DNA from: Streptomyces filamentosus | Lineage (GTDB): Bacteria > Actinomycetota > Actinomycetes > Streptomycetales > Streptomycetaceae | NCBI RefSeq assembly: GCF_014654895.1 | Contig: NZ_BNBE01000004.1 | Coordinates: 682,001 to 746,000, forward strand | DNA: 64,000 nt | Reading direction: 5' to 3' | In this document: positions 35,938-44,905 of the stretch, piece by piece | Layout: each line of letters opens with the position of its first letter | Position numbering within the stretch: position 1 is the stretch's first letter | Notes under the pieces: generated by a model | Told to the model about the DNA's origin: nothing | The model's database searches: none | Seen by the model: the letters and a program-made list of their open reading frames with translations, nothing else | Position numbers and translations under genes: made by a program

Positions 35938-37332
35938 GTGGCCCTTTCCTCCCCCGGGACGGGAGCCGGACCGGGCTCCGGATCCGACTTCGGTACGCAT
36001 ACGGGCGCCGGCACGAACACGAGCTCCGGCACGACCGTGGGCTCCGGTACGACCGCAGGCGCCGACACGAGCACAGGCGCTGATACGACCACAGGCGCGG
36101 CCACGGACACGGGGGCGGGCCCCGGCTCCCCCGTCGCGCCCCGGCCCACCCGCGGGCTCCTGCCGCTGCTGCTGCTCGGCAACAGCGCGATGTACGCGCT
36201 CTACGTCGGTGTGGCGGGCATGCTGCTCGCCCTCCAGATCGAGGCGATCGACCCGGCGGACAAGGTGGCCAACTTCGGTCTCGTCGCTGGCGTGTCCGCG
36301 ATCTTCGCGACGGTCTTCAACCCGGTGGCGGGGGCGCTCTCCGACCGCTCCGGGCGGCGCAACCCGTGGATCCTGGCGGGTGGCCTGCTCGCCGTGCCGG
36401 TGATGCTGCTGCTCGGCAGCGTGCACACGGTCCTGCTGGTCACCATCGCCTGGTGCCTCGGGCAGGCGGTGATGAACGTCTACCAGGCGGCGATCACCTC
36501 CGTGGTGCCCGACCGGGTCCCGGTCGCCTCCCGCGGCAAGGCCTCGGCGGCCGTCGGCCTGGGCCTGCCGATCGGCTCCACCCTCGGCGCCCTGGTCGGG
36601 GCGGCCTTCTCCGAGGACTACCGCACCGGCTACCTGGTCTTCGGCGCGATCGTCGCGGTCACCTCGGTCGTCTTCACCTCGCTGGCCCGTGAGGAGCGGA
36701 TGCCGCCCAGGCCGCCGCTGCCGGTGAGGCAGCAGGTCGCCGCCTTCGGCAGCGCGCTGGGGGACCACGACTTCCGCTGGGCGTTCATCGGCCGGGCGCT
36801 GCTCGTCCTCGGCTACTTCGCGGTCTCCGGCTTCCAGCTCTACATCCTCAAGGACCACACCGACCTGCCGGCCGGCCTCTCGGCCGAGGAGGCCGTCGCC
36901 GTCCTGATGCCGGTCAACTCCGTGGCCATGGTGGTCTCCACGGTCCTCGGCGGCTGGCTGTCCGACCGCTTCGACCGGCGCAAGCTCTTCGTCGGCGCCT
37001 CGGCCGCGCTGGCCGCCGTCGCCCTGGTCGTTCCGGCGCTCTCCAGCAGCTGGCCGGCGATGCTCGTCTTCTCGGTCGTCAACGGCCTCGGGTTCGGCTG
37101 CTACATGGCCGTCGACACGGCCCTGGTGACGATGGTCCTGCCGGCGGCGGAGGACGCGGCCCGCGACATGGGCGTCCTCAACGTCGCCAACGCCGGCCCC
37201 CAGATCGTGGCGCCCTTCGTCGCCTCGGCGGTCGTCTCGATCGGCGGCGGATACACCCCCCTCTTCATCGTCGCGGCCGTCCTGTCGGTCCTGGGCGCGC
37301 TCGCCGTCCGGCCGATCCGCTCGGTGCGCTGA
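35938..37332 (+). CDS. MFS transporter, probable sugar permease
   Basis: 464 residues from GTG with GGAGGG 5 nt upstream. About 45 N-terminal residues are a low-complexity Thr/Gly/Ser stretch with a four-residue period (GTHTGAGTNTSSGTTVGSGT). Twelve helices follow, starting LLPLLLLGNSAMYALYVGVA, with the MFS loop ALSDRSGRRNPWILAGG and a second GWLSDRFDRRKLF between helices 8 and 9. The substrate is probably the effector of the divergent LacI regulator, likely a carbohydrate. Followed by the NfeD-like gene after 55 bp; no convincing terminator between. Confidence 0.88.
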   Translation: MALSSPGTGAGPGSGSDFGTHTGAGTNTSSGTTVGSGTTAGADTSTGADTTTGAATDTGAGPGSPVAPRPTRGLLPLLLLGNSAMYALYVGVAGMLLALQIEAIDPADKVANFGLVAGVSAIFATVFNPVAGALSDRSGRRNPWILAGGLLAVPVMLLLGSVHTVLLVTIAWCLGQAVMNVYQAAITSVVPDRVPVASRGKASAAVGLGLPIGSTLGALVGAAFSEDYRTGYLVFGAIVAVTSVVFTSLAREERMPPRPPLPVRQQVAAFGSALGDHDFRWAFIGRALLVLGYFAVSGFQLYILKDHTDLPAGLSAEEAVAVLMPVNSVAMVVSTVLGGWLSDRFDRRKLFVGASAALAAVALVVPALSSSWPAMLVFSVVNGLGFGCYMAVDTALVTMVLPAAEDAARDMGVLNVANAGPQIVAPFVASAVVSIGGGYTPLFIVAAVLSVLGALAVRPIRSVR

Positions 37333-37387
37333 TCAGGAGGGTCTTCAACCTCCTCCGTGCGCACGGGTTCTGACGTACCGTTCAGTC

Positions 37388-37615
37388 ATGGACGAGTCGA
37401 TGGACAGCTCGATGGTGGGACTGCTCGGCCGGGTGACCGGGACGATCGGGCCCGGGCTCGTCGGCGAGGTGATCCTGCGGATCCGCGGCGGCGCCGAGCA
37501 CTTCCTGGCGTACGCGGCCTCGCCGAAGGAGCGGATCGAGGTCGGCTCCCTCGTCACCGTGGTGGAACACCTCCCTCCGCGCACCGTCTATGTCACAGCC
37601 GTGTACGGCGTCTGA
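37388..37615 (+). CDS. small NfeD/OB-fold-like protein
   Basis: 75 residues: GLLGRVTGTIGPGLVGEVIL (residues about 11-30), then a beta-rich part with SLVTVVEHLPPRTVYVTAVY. This matches the soluble OB-fold of NfeD-type partners that accompany flotillins, lacking their membrane segments. It directly precedes the flotillin gene (95-bp gap) on the same strand, as expected for an NfeD-flotillin pair. The start at 37388 is uncertain by a few codons (a second Met follows at residue 5, a third at 9). Confidence 0.8.
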   Translation: MDESMDSSMVGLLGRVTGTIGPGLVGEVILRIRGGAEHFLAYAASPKERIEVGSLVTVVEHLPPRTVYVTAVYGV

Positions 37616-37665
37616 CACGACGTCCGGCACGACCGTTGAGGCCGTGGGCGCCCCGGGCGCACACT

Positions 37666-37699
37666 CCCTTCACCGGATCCGCACGGCTCCGGTGAAGGG
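37666..37699 (+). promoter_or_regulatory. hairpin overlapping the flotillin ribosome-binding region
   Basis: CCCTTCACCGGA (37666-37677) pairs perfectly with TCCGGTGAAGGG (37688-37699), 10-nt loop. The right arm holds the purine-rich stretch GAAGGGG just upstream of the flotillin ATG (37711). It could end the preceding transcript or mask the ribosome site. Confidence 0.6.
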
Positions 37700-37710
37700 G
37701 GACCTTTCCC

Positions 37711-39132
37711 ATGGGCATCGGCATTCTGGCGGGCGCCGTCGTCGGCGCGGTCGTCGTCCTGATCGTCCTGTTCAAGATGATGTGGCGGGTCGCGGAACCC
37801 AACGAGGCCCTCATCATCTCCGGTTCCAACCACAAGAACGAGGGCCTCGGCGACGGCATGGGGTTCCGCATCGTGACCGGGCGCGGCACCCTCGTGGTGC
37901 CCGGCGTGCAGGCGGTGCGGAAGCTGTCGCTGGACCTCAACGAGACGCAGTTGCAGGTCGAATGCGTCACCCACCAGGGCATTCCGCTCAAGGTCCGGGG
38001 CGTGGTGATCTTCAAGGTGGGCGACGACTTCGTGTCGATCGCCAACGCGGCCCGCCGCTTCCTCGACCAGCAGAAGCTGATGAGCGAACGGGTGCACATC
38101 GTCTTCGCCGGTCATCTCCGCGCCATCGTCGGCGGGTTGACCGTGGAGGACATGATCCGTGACCGGGAGAAGCTGACCGGGCAGGCGCGTTCGGCCTGTG
38201 GCACGGAGATGGAGAAGCTCGGTCTGATCGTCGACTCGCTCCAGATCCACGAGATCGAGGACCCGACCGGCTACATCAAGAACCTCGCCGCCCCGCACGC
38301 GGCCGCCGTGCAGCGCGACGCCCGGATCGCGCAGGCGGAGGCCAACCGGCTGGCGACCGAGGCCGAGCAGCAGGCGGCGGCCCGCATGTCGGAGGCCACC
38401 CGCGACAGCGAGATCCTCCAGGCCGGCTACCAGGCCGAGCGGGACCAGGCCAGCGCACGGGCCCGGCAGGCCGGTCCGCTGGCCGAGGCCGCCTCCCGCC
38501 AGGAGGTGGTGGTCCAGGAGACCCGGGTCGCGGAGCTGGAGGCGCACCGCAAGGAGCAGCAGCTCCAGGCGGACGTCCGCAAGCCGGCCGACGCGCTGGC
38601 GTACGAGAGGCGGACGCTGGCGGAGGCCGAGCGCGACGCCCGGATCTCGGCCGCGCAGGCCGAGGCCCGGGAGACGGAGCTGGCCAGCGCGGCGACGGCG
38701 ACGGCGACCCGGGTCACCGGTGAGGCCGAGGCCGCTGCGGCGCACGCCAAGGGCCTCGCGGTGGCCGAGGCCACGCGGGCGAAGGGCCTGGCCGAGGCCG
38801 AGTCGATCAAGGCGAGGGCCGCGGCGCTCGCGGAGAACCAGGAGGCCGTGGTCGCCCAGCAGTTGGCCGAGCGGTGGCCGGAGATCGTCGAGGCCGGCGC
38901 GTCCGCCTTCGGGAACGTGGACCAGATGGTCCTCCTGAACGGCGCCGACGGGATGGCGGACATGTTCGCCAAGGCCCTGACGATGGGCGGGACGGGGCTG
39001 GGGCTCGCCCGTCAGCTCCTCTCCACGATGGGGCCGAACGGGACCGGCCGGCCCGCCTCCGCGGTGCCGGCCGCCCGGGGCGGGGACGAGGAGGTGACGA
39101 CGGTCGAGATCACCGTCGGCGACGGCGAGTGA
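37711..39132 (+). CDS. flotillin-like SPFH/Band 7 protein
   Basis: 473 residues. One N-terminal membrane helix (GILAGAVVGAVVVLIVLF), an SPFH domain at about 25-190 (VAEPNEALIISG, GTLVVPGVQAVRKLSLDL, VECVTHQGIPLKVRGVVIFK), then a long Ala/Glu-rich coiled coil (about 200-370, EAEQQAAARMSEATRDSEIL) and a short Gly-rich C terminus (FAKALTMGGTGLGLA). Flotillins organise membrane microdomains and membrane fluidity in bacteria. Paired with the upstream NfeD-like gene. A strong hairpin follows the stop. Confidence 0.93.
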   Translation: MGIGILAGAVVGAVVVLIVLFKMMWRVAEPNEALIISGSNHKNEGLGDGMGFRIVTGRGTLVVPGVQAVRKLSLDLNETQLQVECVTHQGIPLKVRGVVIFKVGDDFVSIANAARRFLDQQKLMSERVHIVFAGHLRAIVGGLTVEDMIRDREKLTGQARSACGTEMEKLGLIVDSLQIHEIEDPTGYIKNLAAPHAAAVQRDARIAQAEANRLATEAEQQAAARMSEATRDSEILQAGYQAERDQASARARQAGPLAEAASRQEVVVQETRVAELEAHRKEQQLQADVRKPADALAYERRTLAEAERDARISAAQAEARETELASAATATATRVTGEAEAAAAHAKGLAVAEATRAKGLAEAESIKARAAALAENQEAVVAQQLAERWPEIVEAGASAFGNVDQMVLLNGADGMADMFAKALTMGGTGLGLARQLLSTMGPNGTGRPASAVPAARGGDEEVTTVEITVGDGE

Positions 39133-39155
39133 CCCCGCGGGCCCCGTACGGCACG

Positions 39156-39196
39156 CGGGCCGGGCCCGGCACCGTCATGGTGCCGGGCCCGGCCCG
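39156..39196. terminator. hairpin terminator after flotillin
   Basis: CGGGCCGGGCCCGGCACC and its perfect complement, 18-bp arms with a 5-nt loop (GTCAT), 24 bp after the flotillin stop and just beyond the end of the convergent small gene. Confidence 0.88.
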
Positions 39197-39231
39197 TACC
39201 CCCGTACCCCGTGCATCCCTCGGGTCCGCGG

Positions 39232-39399
39232 TCAGTTGTGGCCGAACTTCCGCTCTCTGCGGTGCGACGGCTGCTCGATGACGGACCGCGGCGACTCGGC
39301 GGCCGCGGCGGTGCCCTTCTCCTTGGCGGAGGTGGTCTCGCGCGGCTCGTGGCCGCCCGTGCGGGCGCCCTTGTTCACCCGGGTCTGTTTCCTGCCCAC
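39232..39399 (-). CDS. small basic hypothetical protein
   Basis: 55 residues from a GTG start with GGGAGG 7 nt upstream: GRKQTRVNKGARTGGHEPRE, an Ala-rich middle, and VIEQPSHRRERKFGHN at the end. Highly charged and probably unstructured, with no membrane segment. Similar short basic proteins are widespread in Streptomyces without a known role. Start and end are well defined (good ribosome site, stop between two divergent features), but the gene call rests on codon use alone. Confidence 0.6.
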   Translation of the reverse strand: MGRKQTRVNKGARTGGHEPRETTSAKEKGTAAAAESPRSVIEQPSHRRERKFGHN

Positions 39400-39487
39400 G
39401 ATCGTGCCTCCCGTGCGACGGCTCTCGGACGCGGCCGGGCCGCGTTTCCGTGTCCCTTCAGGCTCGCACGGGAGTACGAAGCACGCA

Positions 39488-40330
39488 TTACGGGACGGAG
39501 CGGGCCGTGGGTTCCAGGACCCGGCGGAAGGCGGTGAGGGTCGGGGTGCCGGCGGCCCGGTCGAGGACGGCGAAGACGACCTCGTCGAAGTGGCCGGCGA
39601 ACCGTCCGTCACCGGTCAGCAGCGCCTTGAAGGCGCCGGCCACCTCGGCCGGGTCGTTGCGGAAGACGCCGCAGCCCCAGGCGCCGAGGACGAGCCTGCG
39701 GTACCCCTCGGCGACGGCGGTCTCCAGGACCCGCTCGGCGCGGGAGGCCAGCACGGCGGGCAGCCGGTGGGCCCGGTCGGGGGCCTGCCGGCGGACGACG
39801 CCCGCGTTGGGCGCGGGCGAGGTGAGGAAGCCGACGGAGAAGGGGGCGGCGAGCAGGGTGCCGCGGTCGTCGCGGAAGACCGGGACGCCGGGCGAGTGGA
39901 TCACCCGGTCGGTGTAGAGGGTGTCCCGGTCGGCCCGGTGGTGGGCGTAGTAGTCGGGGGCCCGGAGCAGCGTGGCGTGGAGGGCGGAGGAACGGCACAG
40001 GGCCTCCTCCTGGGCCTGGGCGCCGTTGAGGTAGCCGCCGCCGGGGTTGCGGGCGGAGGCGAAGTTCAGGACGGCGACCGGCCGGCCGGGGTCGGCTCCG
40101 GTCATCCGGCGGGCGGCGGCGAGGCTGCTCTCGCCGGTGACCTCGATCCGGGCGGCGCCGTCGGTGCCGGGGGTGACGGGGACGGGTTCGGGGCCGTACA
40201 GCCGGGTTCCGGCCAGGGCGGCCGCGAGGTCCTCGCGGAGGGAGACGGTCCGCCCGTCGGGGGCGGTGTAGGAACCGGCGGCGACGATCGCCTCGGTCTG
40301 CCGCGCGATCTCGCGCAGTCGTGCACTCAT
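39488..40330 (-). CDS. bacterial poly(ADP-ribose) glycohydrolase-like macrodomain protein (TIGR02452)
   Basis: 280 residues. The catalytic signature of PARG enzymes, GGG-x6/8-QEE, is present as GGGYLNGAQAQEE (Gly97-99, Gln107-Glu108-Glu109), within the macrodomain core VLNFASARNPGGGY. A later strand has RRLVLGAWGCGVFRNDP, the phosphate-binding part. It would cleave ADP-ribose chains in the cytosol. ATG at 40330 (SARLREIARQTEAI) is preferred over one 12 codons upstream. It is divergent from egtA; the two starts are 234 bp apart. Confidence 0.88.
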   Translation of the reverse strand: MSARLREIARQTEAIVAAGSYTAPDGRTVSLREDLAAALAGTRLYGPEPVPVTPGTDGAARIEVTGESSLAAARRMTGADPGRPVAVLNFASARNPGGGYLNGAQAQEEALCRSSALHATLLRAPDYYAHHRADRDTLYTDRVIHSPGVPVFRDDRGTLLAAPFSVGFLTSPAPNAGVVRRQAPDRAHRLPAVLASRAERVLETAVAEGYRRLVLGAWGCGVFRNDPAEVAGAFKALLTGDGRFAGHFDEVVFAVLDRAAGTPTLTAFRRVLEPTARSVP

Positions 40331-40512
40331 GTCCGCAGGATGATCGTTTCGGCCGGTCCCGGACAAACGATTTTTCCTCGGACTCCCCCTTCCCCGCGCC
40401 GTTCCCCGCTCCGTCCGCCTCCGGGGGGCGTTTTACGGCCCGCCGGGGGCACAAGGGGCGCATACGGGAGCGCGAAGGCGCCCTTGCACGCCGCCCGGCG
40501 GTGGCTTTAGGT

Positions 40513-40537
40513 GGAAAGCAGCGACTCCCGAACGGTT
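40513..40537 (+). promoter_or_regulatory. weak SigR-like promoter candidate for egtABCD
   Basis: GGAAA (40513-40517), 17 bp, GTT (40535-40537): one base and one spacing unit from the SigR consensus, about 28 bp before the egtA ATG. Plausible for a thiol-antioxidant operon, but weaker than the two exact sites in this window. Confidence 0.3.
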
Positions 40538-40564
40538 TCGCGACCAGCACCCGGAGGTGCACGG

Positions 40565-41824
40565 ATGACGCCTGGCGGCACCCCGCGCGGCGGCCCGCCC
40601 CTCACCGAAGAGGCGGCGGAGGACCTGTTGCGCTGCATCTGTTTCAAGACCGGCCCGCCCCGGACGGTGGGGGTGGAGCTGGAATGGCTCGTGCACGACC
40701 TGCGCGATCCCCGCGAGCCGGTGCCCCCGGCCCGGCTGGGGGCCGCGCTCGACACCGTACGGTCCCTGCCGCTGGTGTCGGCCCTGACCTTCGAACCCGG
40801 CGGGCAGCTGGAGCTCAGCTCGCAGCCGGCCGGTTCCCTGATGGAGTGCCTGGACTCCCTCGCCTCCGACCTGACCGCGGTGCGCGGGGTGCTCGGGCCG
40901 CTCGGCCTGACGCTGAGCGGGTACGGGGTCGACCCCTGGCACTCGCCCCGCGCGCGGGTCCTGCGCGAGCCCCGGTACGAGGCGATGGAGGTCGCCCTCG
41001 GCCGGACCGGTCCCGGCGGCCGGGCCATGATGTGCGAGTCGGCCTCGGTCCAGGTCTGCCTGGACGCCGGCCACGAGGAGCCGGGTCCGCTCGGCTATCT
41101 GCGGCGGTGGGAGCTCGCCCACCTCTTCGGCGCGGTGCTGGTGGCGGTCTTCGCCAACTCCCCGCAGCACGGCGGGCGGCGCACCGGCTGGCGCTCCACC
41201 CGGCAGGCCCTGTGGGCGGACCTCGACCCCTCGCGGACGCTGGCGCCGCCGCCGGACGGGGAGCCGCGCGCGGAGTGGACCGCGCACGTCCTGGACACTC
41301 CGGTGCTCTGCGTGCGGGCCGAGGAGGGCCCGTGGCTGGTGCCGGAGGGGCTGACCTTCCGGGAGTGGCTGCGGACCGGGCTTCCGCGGCCCGCCGACGT
41401 GGACGACCTGCGCTATCACCTGACGACGCTGTTCCCGCCGGTCCGGCCGCGCGGCCATCTGGAACTGCGGATGATCGACGCGCAGCCGGGCGCGGACGGC
41501 TGGATGGTGCCGGTGGCGGTGACCACGGCCGTCTTCGAGGACGCGGAGGCCGCCGAGGCGGCACACCGGGCGGTACGCCCCCTGGCGGAGCTGGCCGGTC
41601 CGGACCCGGCGCCCCGCAACCCGCTGTGGACGCGGGCGGCGCGGGACGGGCTCGCCGACCCGGTGCTGCACGCGGCGGCCCTGGAGATCTTCGCGGCGGT
41701 CGGGCCCGCGCTGCGGCGGATCGGCGCGAACGAGCGGGTGCGGCGGGCCGTGGACGCCTTCCGGGAACGGTACGTGGATCCCGGGGGCTGCCCGGCCGAC
41801 GAACTCCAGGTGACGACCTCATGA
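40565..41824 (+). CDS. egtA: glutamate-cysteine ligase EgtA
   Basis: 419 residues. GCS2-type ligase: TVGVELEWLVHDL (about 37-49), FEPGGQLELSSQP, and PRGHLELRMIDAQPG near residue 300, typical of actinobacterial EgtA. Makes gamma-glutamylcysteine, the sulfur donor for ergothioneine, from Glu, Cys and ATP. ATG at 40565 has GGAGG 7 nt upstream; the in-frame ATG at 40511 would overlap the candidate promoter. First gene of a four-gene operon in which every junction overlaps (ATGA with egtB). Confidence 0.95.
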   Translation: MTPGGTPRGGPPLTEEAAEDLLRCICFKTGPPRTVGVELEWLVHDLRDPREPVPPARLGAALDTVRSLPLVSALTFEPGGQLELSSQPAGSLMECLDSLASDLTAVRGVLGPLGLTLSGYGVDPWHSPRARVLREPRYEAMEVALGRTGPGGRAMMCESASVQVCLDAGHEEPGPLGYLRRWELAHLFGAVLVAVFANSPQHGGRRTGWRSTRQALWADLDPSRTLAPPPDGEPRAEWTAHVLDTPVLCVRAEEGPWLVPEGLTFREWLRTGLPRPADVDDLRYHLTTLFPPVRPRGHLELRMIDAQPGADGWMVPVAVTTAVFEDAEAAEAAHRAVRPLAELAGPDPAPRNPLWTRAARDGLADPVLHAAALEIFAAVGPALRRIGANERVRRAVDAFRERYVDPGGCPADELQVTTS

Positions 41825-43191
41825 GCGGGACGACCGACACGAGCGGGACGACCGGGACGACCGGGACGGCCGGTGCGGGCCCGGTCCGGGACGCGGAGGC
41901 GCTGCGGGCCCGGGCACTGGCGGCGCTGACCGCCGCGCGGAGCCGCACCGCCCTCCTCACCGACTGCGTGGGGGACGGTGAACTCACCGCCCAGCACTCG
42001 CCGCTGATGTCCCCCCTGGTCTGGGACCTGGCCCACATCGGGAACCAGGAGGAGCAGTGGCTGTGGCGGACGGTCGCGGGCCGGGAGGCGCTGCGGCCCG
42101 AGATCGACCCGCTGTACGACGCCTTCGCGCACCCGCGCGCCGAGCGGCCTTCGCTGCCGCTGCTCCCGCCGGCCGAGGCCCGCGCGTACGCCTCCGACGT
42201 ACGGAACCGGGTGCTGGACGTGCTGGCGGAGGCGCGGCTCGACGGCTCCCCGCTGGTGGACTCCGGGTTCGCCTTCGGGATGATCGCCCAGCACGAACAG
42301 CAGCACGACGAGACGATGCTGATCACCCATCAGCTGCGGCGGGGGCCCGCCGTGCTCGACGCTCCCCCGCCGCCGGCGCACCCCTCCGGCCCGCTGCCCG
42401 AGGAAGTGCTGGTCCCCGGCGGGCCGTTCACCATGGGCACCTCGGACGAGCCGTGGGCGCTGGACAACGAACGGCCCGCGCACGTCCGCACGGTGCCCGC
42501 CTTCCACATCGACGTCCTGCCGGTCACCAACGGCTCCTATCTGGCGTTCATGGCGGACGGCGGCTACACCGACCCGCGCTGGTGGCACCCGGACGGGTGG
42601 GCGCAGATCCGCGAACACGGCATCGTGGCACCGTTGTTCTGGCACCAGGAGGGCGGGCGGTGGCTGCGCCGCCGGTTCGGGACGACCGAGCCGGTGCCGG
42701 AGGACGAACCGGTGCTGCACGTGAGCTGGTACGAGGCGGACGCGTACGCGCGCTGGGCGGGGCGGCGGCTGCCGACGGAGGCGGAGTGGGAGAAGGCGGC
42801 CCGGCACGATCCGGTGGCCGGCCGCTCGCGCCGCTACCCGTGGGGCGACGCCGACCCGGGCCCGGAGCACGCCAACCTGGGCCAGCGGCACCTGCGGCCC
42901 GCGCGGGCCGGGAGCTATCCGGCCGGGGCCTCCCCGCTCGGGGTGCGGCAGCTGATCGGCGACGTGTGGGAGTGGACGGCGAGCGACTTCCTGCCCTATC
43001 CGGGCTTCCGGGCCTTCCCGTACAAGGAGTACTCGGAGGTGTTCTTCGGGCCCGGGCACAAGGTGCTGCGGGGCGGCTCCTTCGCGGTGGACGCGGTGGC
43101 CTGCCGGGGCACCTTCCGCAACTGGGACCTCCCGGTGCGGCGGCAGATCTTCGCGGGCTTCCGCACCGCCCGGTCCGCGGAGCTCGACTGA
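41821..43191 (+). CDS. egtB: ergothioneine sulfoxide synthase EgtB
   Basis: 456 residues. DinB-like N-terminal domain carrying the iron-binding His72 (AHIGNQEEQW) and His158/His162 (QHEQQHDETM), then a formylglycine-generating-enzyme-like domain (PGGPFTMGTSDEPWALDNER, RLPTEAEWEKAARHD, GDVWEWTASDF, GGSFAVDAVACRGTFRNWD). Couples trimethylhistidine with gamma-glutamylcysteine and O2 to the sulfoxide. The first 20 residues are a Thr/Gly-rich tail. ATG overlaps the egtA stop (ATGA). Confidence 0.96.
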   Translation: MSGTTDTSGTTGTTGTAGAGPVRDAEALRARALAALTAARSRTALLTDCVGDGELTAQHSPLMSPLVWDLAHIGNQEEQWLWRTVAGREALRPEIDPLYDAFAHPRAERPSLPLLPPAEARAYASDVRNRVLDVLAEARLDGSPLVDSGFAFGMIAQHEQQHDETMLITHQLRRGPAVLDAPPPPAHPSGPLPEEVLVPGGPFTMGTSDEPWALDNERPAHVRTVPAFHIDVLPVTNGSYLAFMADGGYTDPRWWHPDGWAQIREHGIVAPLFWHQEGGRWLRRRFGTTEPVPEDEPVLHVSWYEADAYARWAGRRLPTEAEWEKAARHDPVAGRSRRYPWGDADPGPEHANLGQRHLRPARAGSYPAGASPLGVRQLIGDVWEWTASDFLPYPGFRAFPYKEYSEVFFGPGHKVLRGGSFAVDAVACRGTFRNWDLPVRRQIFAGFRTARSAELD

Positions 43192-43943
43192 TGTGCCGTC
43201 ACCTCGCCTACCTGGGCGGCCCGGTGGCGCTCGGGGAGCTGCTCGTACGGCCGCCGCACGCGCTGCTGCGGCAGGCGTGGGCGCCCCGGACGCAGAGCAG
43301 CGGAGTGGTGAACGCGGACGGCTTCGGCGTGGGGTGGTACGCGGACGGGGACCCGGTCCCGGCCCGCTACCGCCGCACCGGTCCCATCTGGGGCGACCTG
43401 TCCTTCGCCGACCTGGCCCGGGTGGTGCGGAGCGGCGCGGTGCTCGGCGCGGTGCGGGGGGCGACGCTGCCGGGCGCGGACGGGGAGGCCGCGGCGGCGC
43501 CGTTCGCCTCGGGGCCGTGGCTCTTCAGCCACAACGGGGCGGTGCCGGGCTGGCCGGGGTCGCTGACCCCGCTGGCGGCGACGCTGCCGGCGGCCGAGCT
43601 GCTCGGCCTGGAGGCGCGGACGGACTCGGCGCTGCTGTGGGCGCTCGTGCTGCACCGGCTGCGGGCCGGGCGGGGGCCGGGGGACGCGCTGGCCGGGACG
43701 GTCCTGGCCGTGGCGGAGGCCGCCCCCGGGGCGCGGCTCAATCTGCTGCTCACCGACGGCGACCGGGTCGCGGCGACGGCGTGGGGGAACAGCCTGTGGT
43801 TTCTGCCGGGTCCCGGCCGGGTGGCCGTGGCCTCCGAACCGTACGACGACGATCCGGACTGGCGGGAGGTGCCCGAGCGCACGCTCGTCACCGCCTGCCG
43901 GACGGACGTCGCTCTCACCCCGATCGAGGAGCCGTCCGCGTGA
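43191..43943 (+). CDS. egtC: ergothioneine biosynthesis amidohydrolase EgtC
   Basis: 250 residues, class II glutamine-amidotransferase (Ntn) fold with the N-terminal nucleophile Cys2 (MCRHLAYLGG), SSGVVNADGFGVGWY, and PWLFSHNGAVPGW. Removes the gamma-glutamyl group from the EgtB product. The ATG shares one base with the egtB stop (TGATG) and its stop overlaps egtD (GTGA). The family's Cys2 is intact, so it should be active. Confidence 0.95.
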   Translation: MCRHLAYLGGPVALGELLVRPPHALLRQAWAPRTQSSGVVNADGFGVGWYADGDPVPARYRRTGPIWGDLSFADLARVVRSGAVLGAVRGATLPGADGEAAAAPFASGPWLFSHNGAVPGWPGSLTPLAATLPAAELLGLEARTDSALLWALVLHRLRAGRGPGDALAGTVLAVAEAAPGARLNLLLTDGDRVAATAWGNSLWFLPGPGRVAVASEPYDDDPDWREVPERTLVTACRTDVALTPIEEPSA

Positions 43944-44905
43944 GCGCGTTCCAGCTGACCCGTACCCTCGCCCCGGACGCGGCCGCCGCAGACCTGCGCG
44001 CCGACGTGCTGCACGGGCTGACCCGCACGCCCAAGGAGCTGCCGCCGAAGTGGTTCTACGACGCGCGCGGCAGCGAGCTGTTCGACGAGATCACCCGGCT
44101 GCCCGAGTACTACCCGACGCGGGCCGAGCGGGAGATCCTGGTCGCGCGGGCACCTGGGATCGCGGCGGCGACCGGTGCCCGGACGCTGGTGGAGCTGGGG
44201 TCCGGCTCCTCGGAGAAGACCCGCTTCCTCATCGACGCGCTGCTGCCGGGACTGACCGCGTACGTGCCGGTGGACGTGAGCGAGTCCGCGCTGACCGGGG
44301 CGGCCGAGGCGCTGCTCGCCGACCGCCCGGGGCTGCGGGTGCACGCGCTGGTCGCCGACTTCACCCGGGGGATCGAGCTGCCGGACACCCCGGGGCCCCG
44401 GCTCGTGGCCTTCCTCGGCGGGACGATCGGGAACCTGCTGCCCCAGGAGCGGCGGTCCTTCCTGGCCTCGGTCCGGGCGATGACGGCGCCCGGTGACGCC
44501 TTCCTGCTCGGCACCGACCTGGTCAAGGACGAGGCGACCCTGGTGGCCGCGTACGACGACGAGGCCGGGGTGACGGCGGAGTTCAACAAGAACGTGCTGG
44601 CCGTGATCGACCGGGAGCTGGACGCGGACGCGGATCCCGGCGACTTCGAGCACGTGGCCCGGTGGGACCCGGAGCGGGAGTGGATCGAGATGCGGCTGCG
44701 GGCCCGGCACGCCCTGACCGTGAAGATCCCGGCCCTCGACCTGGTGGTGCCCTTCGCGGCGGGCGAGGAGGTGCGGACGGAGGTGTCGGCGAAGTTCCGT
44801 CAGGAGGGCGTGCGGGCGGAGCTGGCCGACGCGGGGTTCGAGCTGGTGCGGTGGTGGACGGACGAGGAGGGCCGGTTCGCGCTGTCGCTCGCGACGGCGC
44901 GGTAG
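43940..44905 (+). CDS. egtD: L-histidine N(alpha)-methyltransferase EgtD
   Basis: 321 residues. SAM methyltransferase with DARGSELFDEITRLPEYYPT (about 39-58), VELGSGSSEKTRFLIDALL, and LGGTIGNLLPQERRSF, all diagnostic. Trimethylates histidine to hercynine, the first committed step of ergothioneine. GTG start overlaps egtC. Egt genes end here: no egtE cysteine desulfhydrase-like lyase is present, as usual in Streptomyces. The last 106 nt are overlapped by the convergent olsA reading frame. Confidence 0.96.
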   Translation: MSAFQLTRTLAPDAAAADLRADVLHGLTRTPKELPPKWFYDARGSELFDEITRLPEYYPTRAEREILVARAPGIAAATGARTLVELGSGSSEKTRFLIDALLPGLTAYVPVDVSESALTGAAEALLADRPGLRVHALVADFTRGIELPDTPGPRLVAFLGGTIGNLLPQERRSFLASVRAMTAPGDAFLLGTDLVKDEATLVAAYDDEAGVTAEFNKNVLAVIDRELDADADPGDFEHVARWDPEREWIEMRLRARHALTVKIPALDLVVPFAAGEEVRTEVSAKFRQEGVRAELADAGFELVRWWTDEEGRFALSLATAR

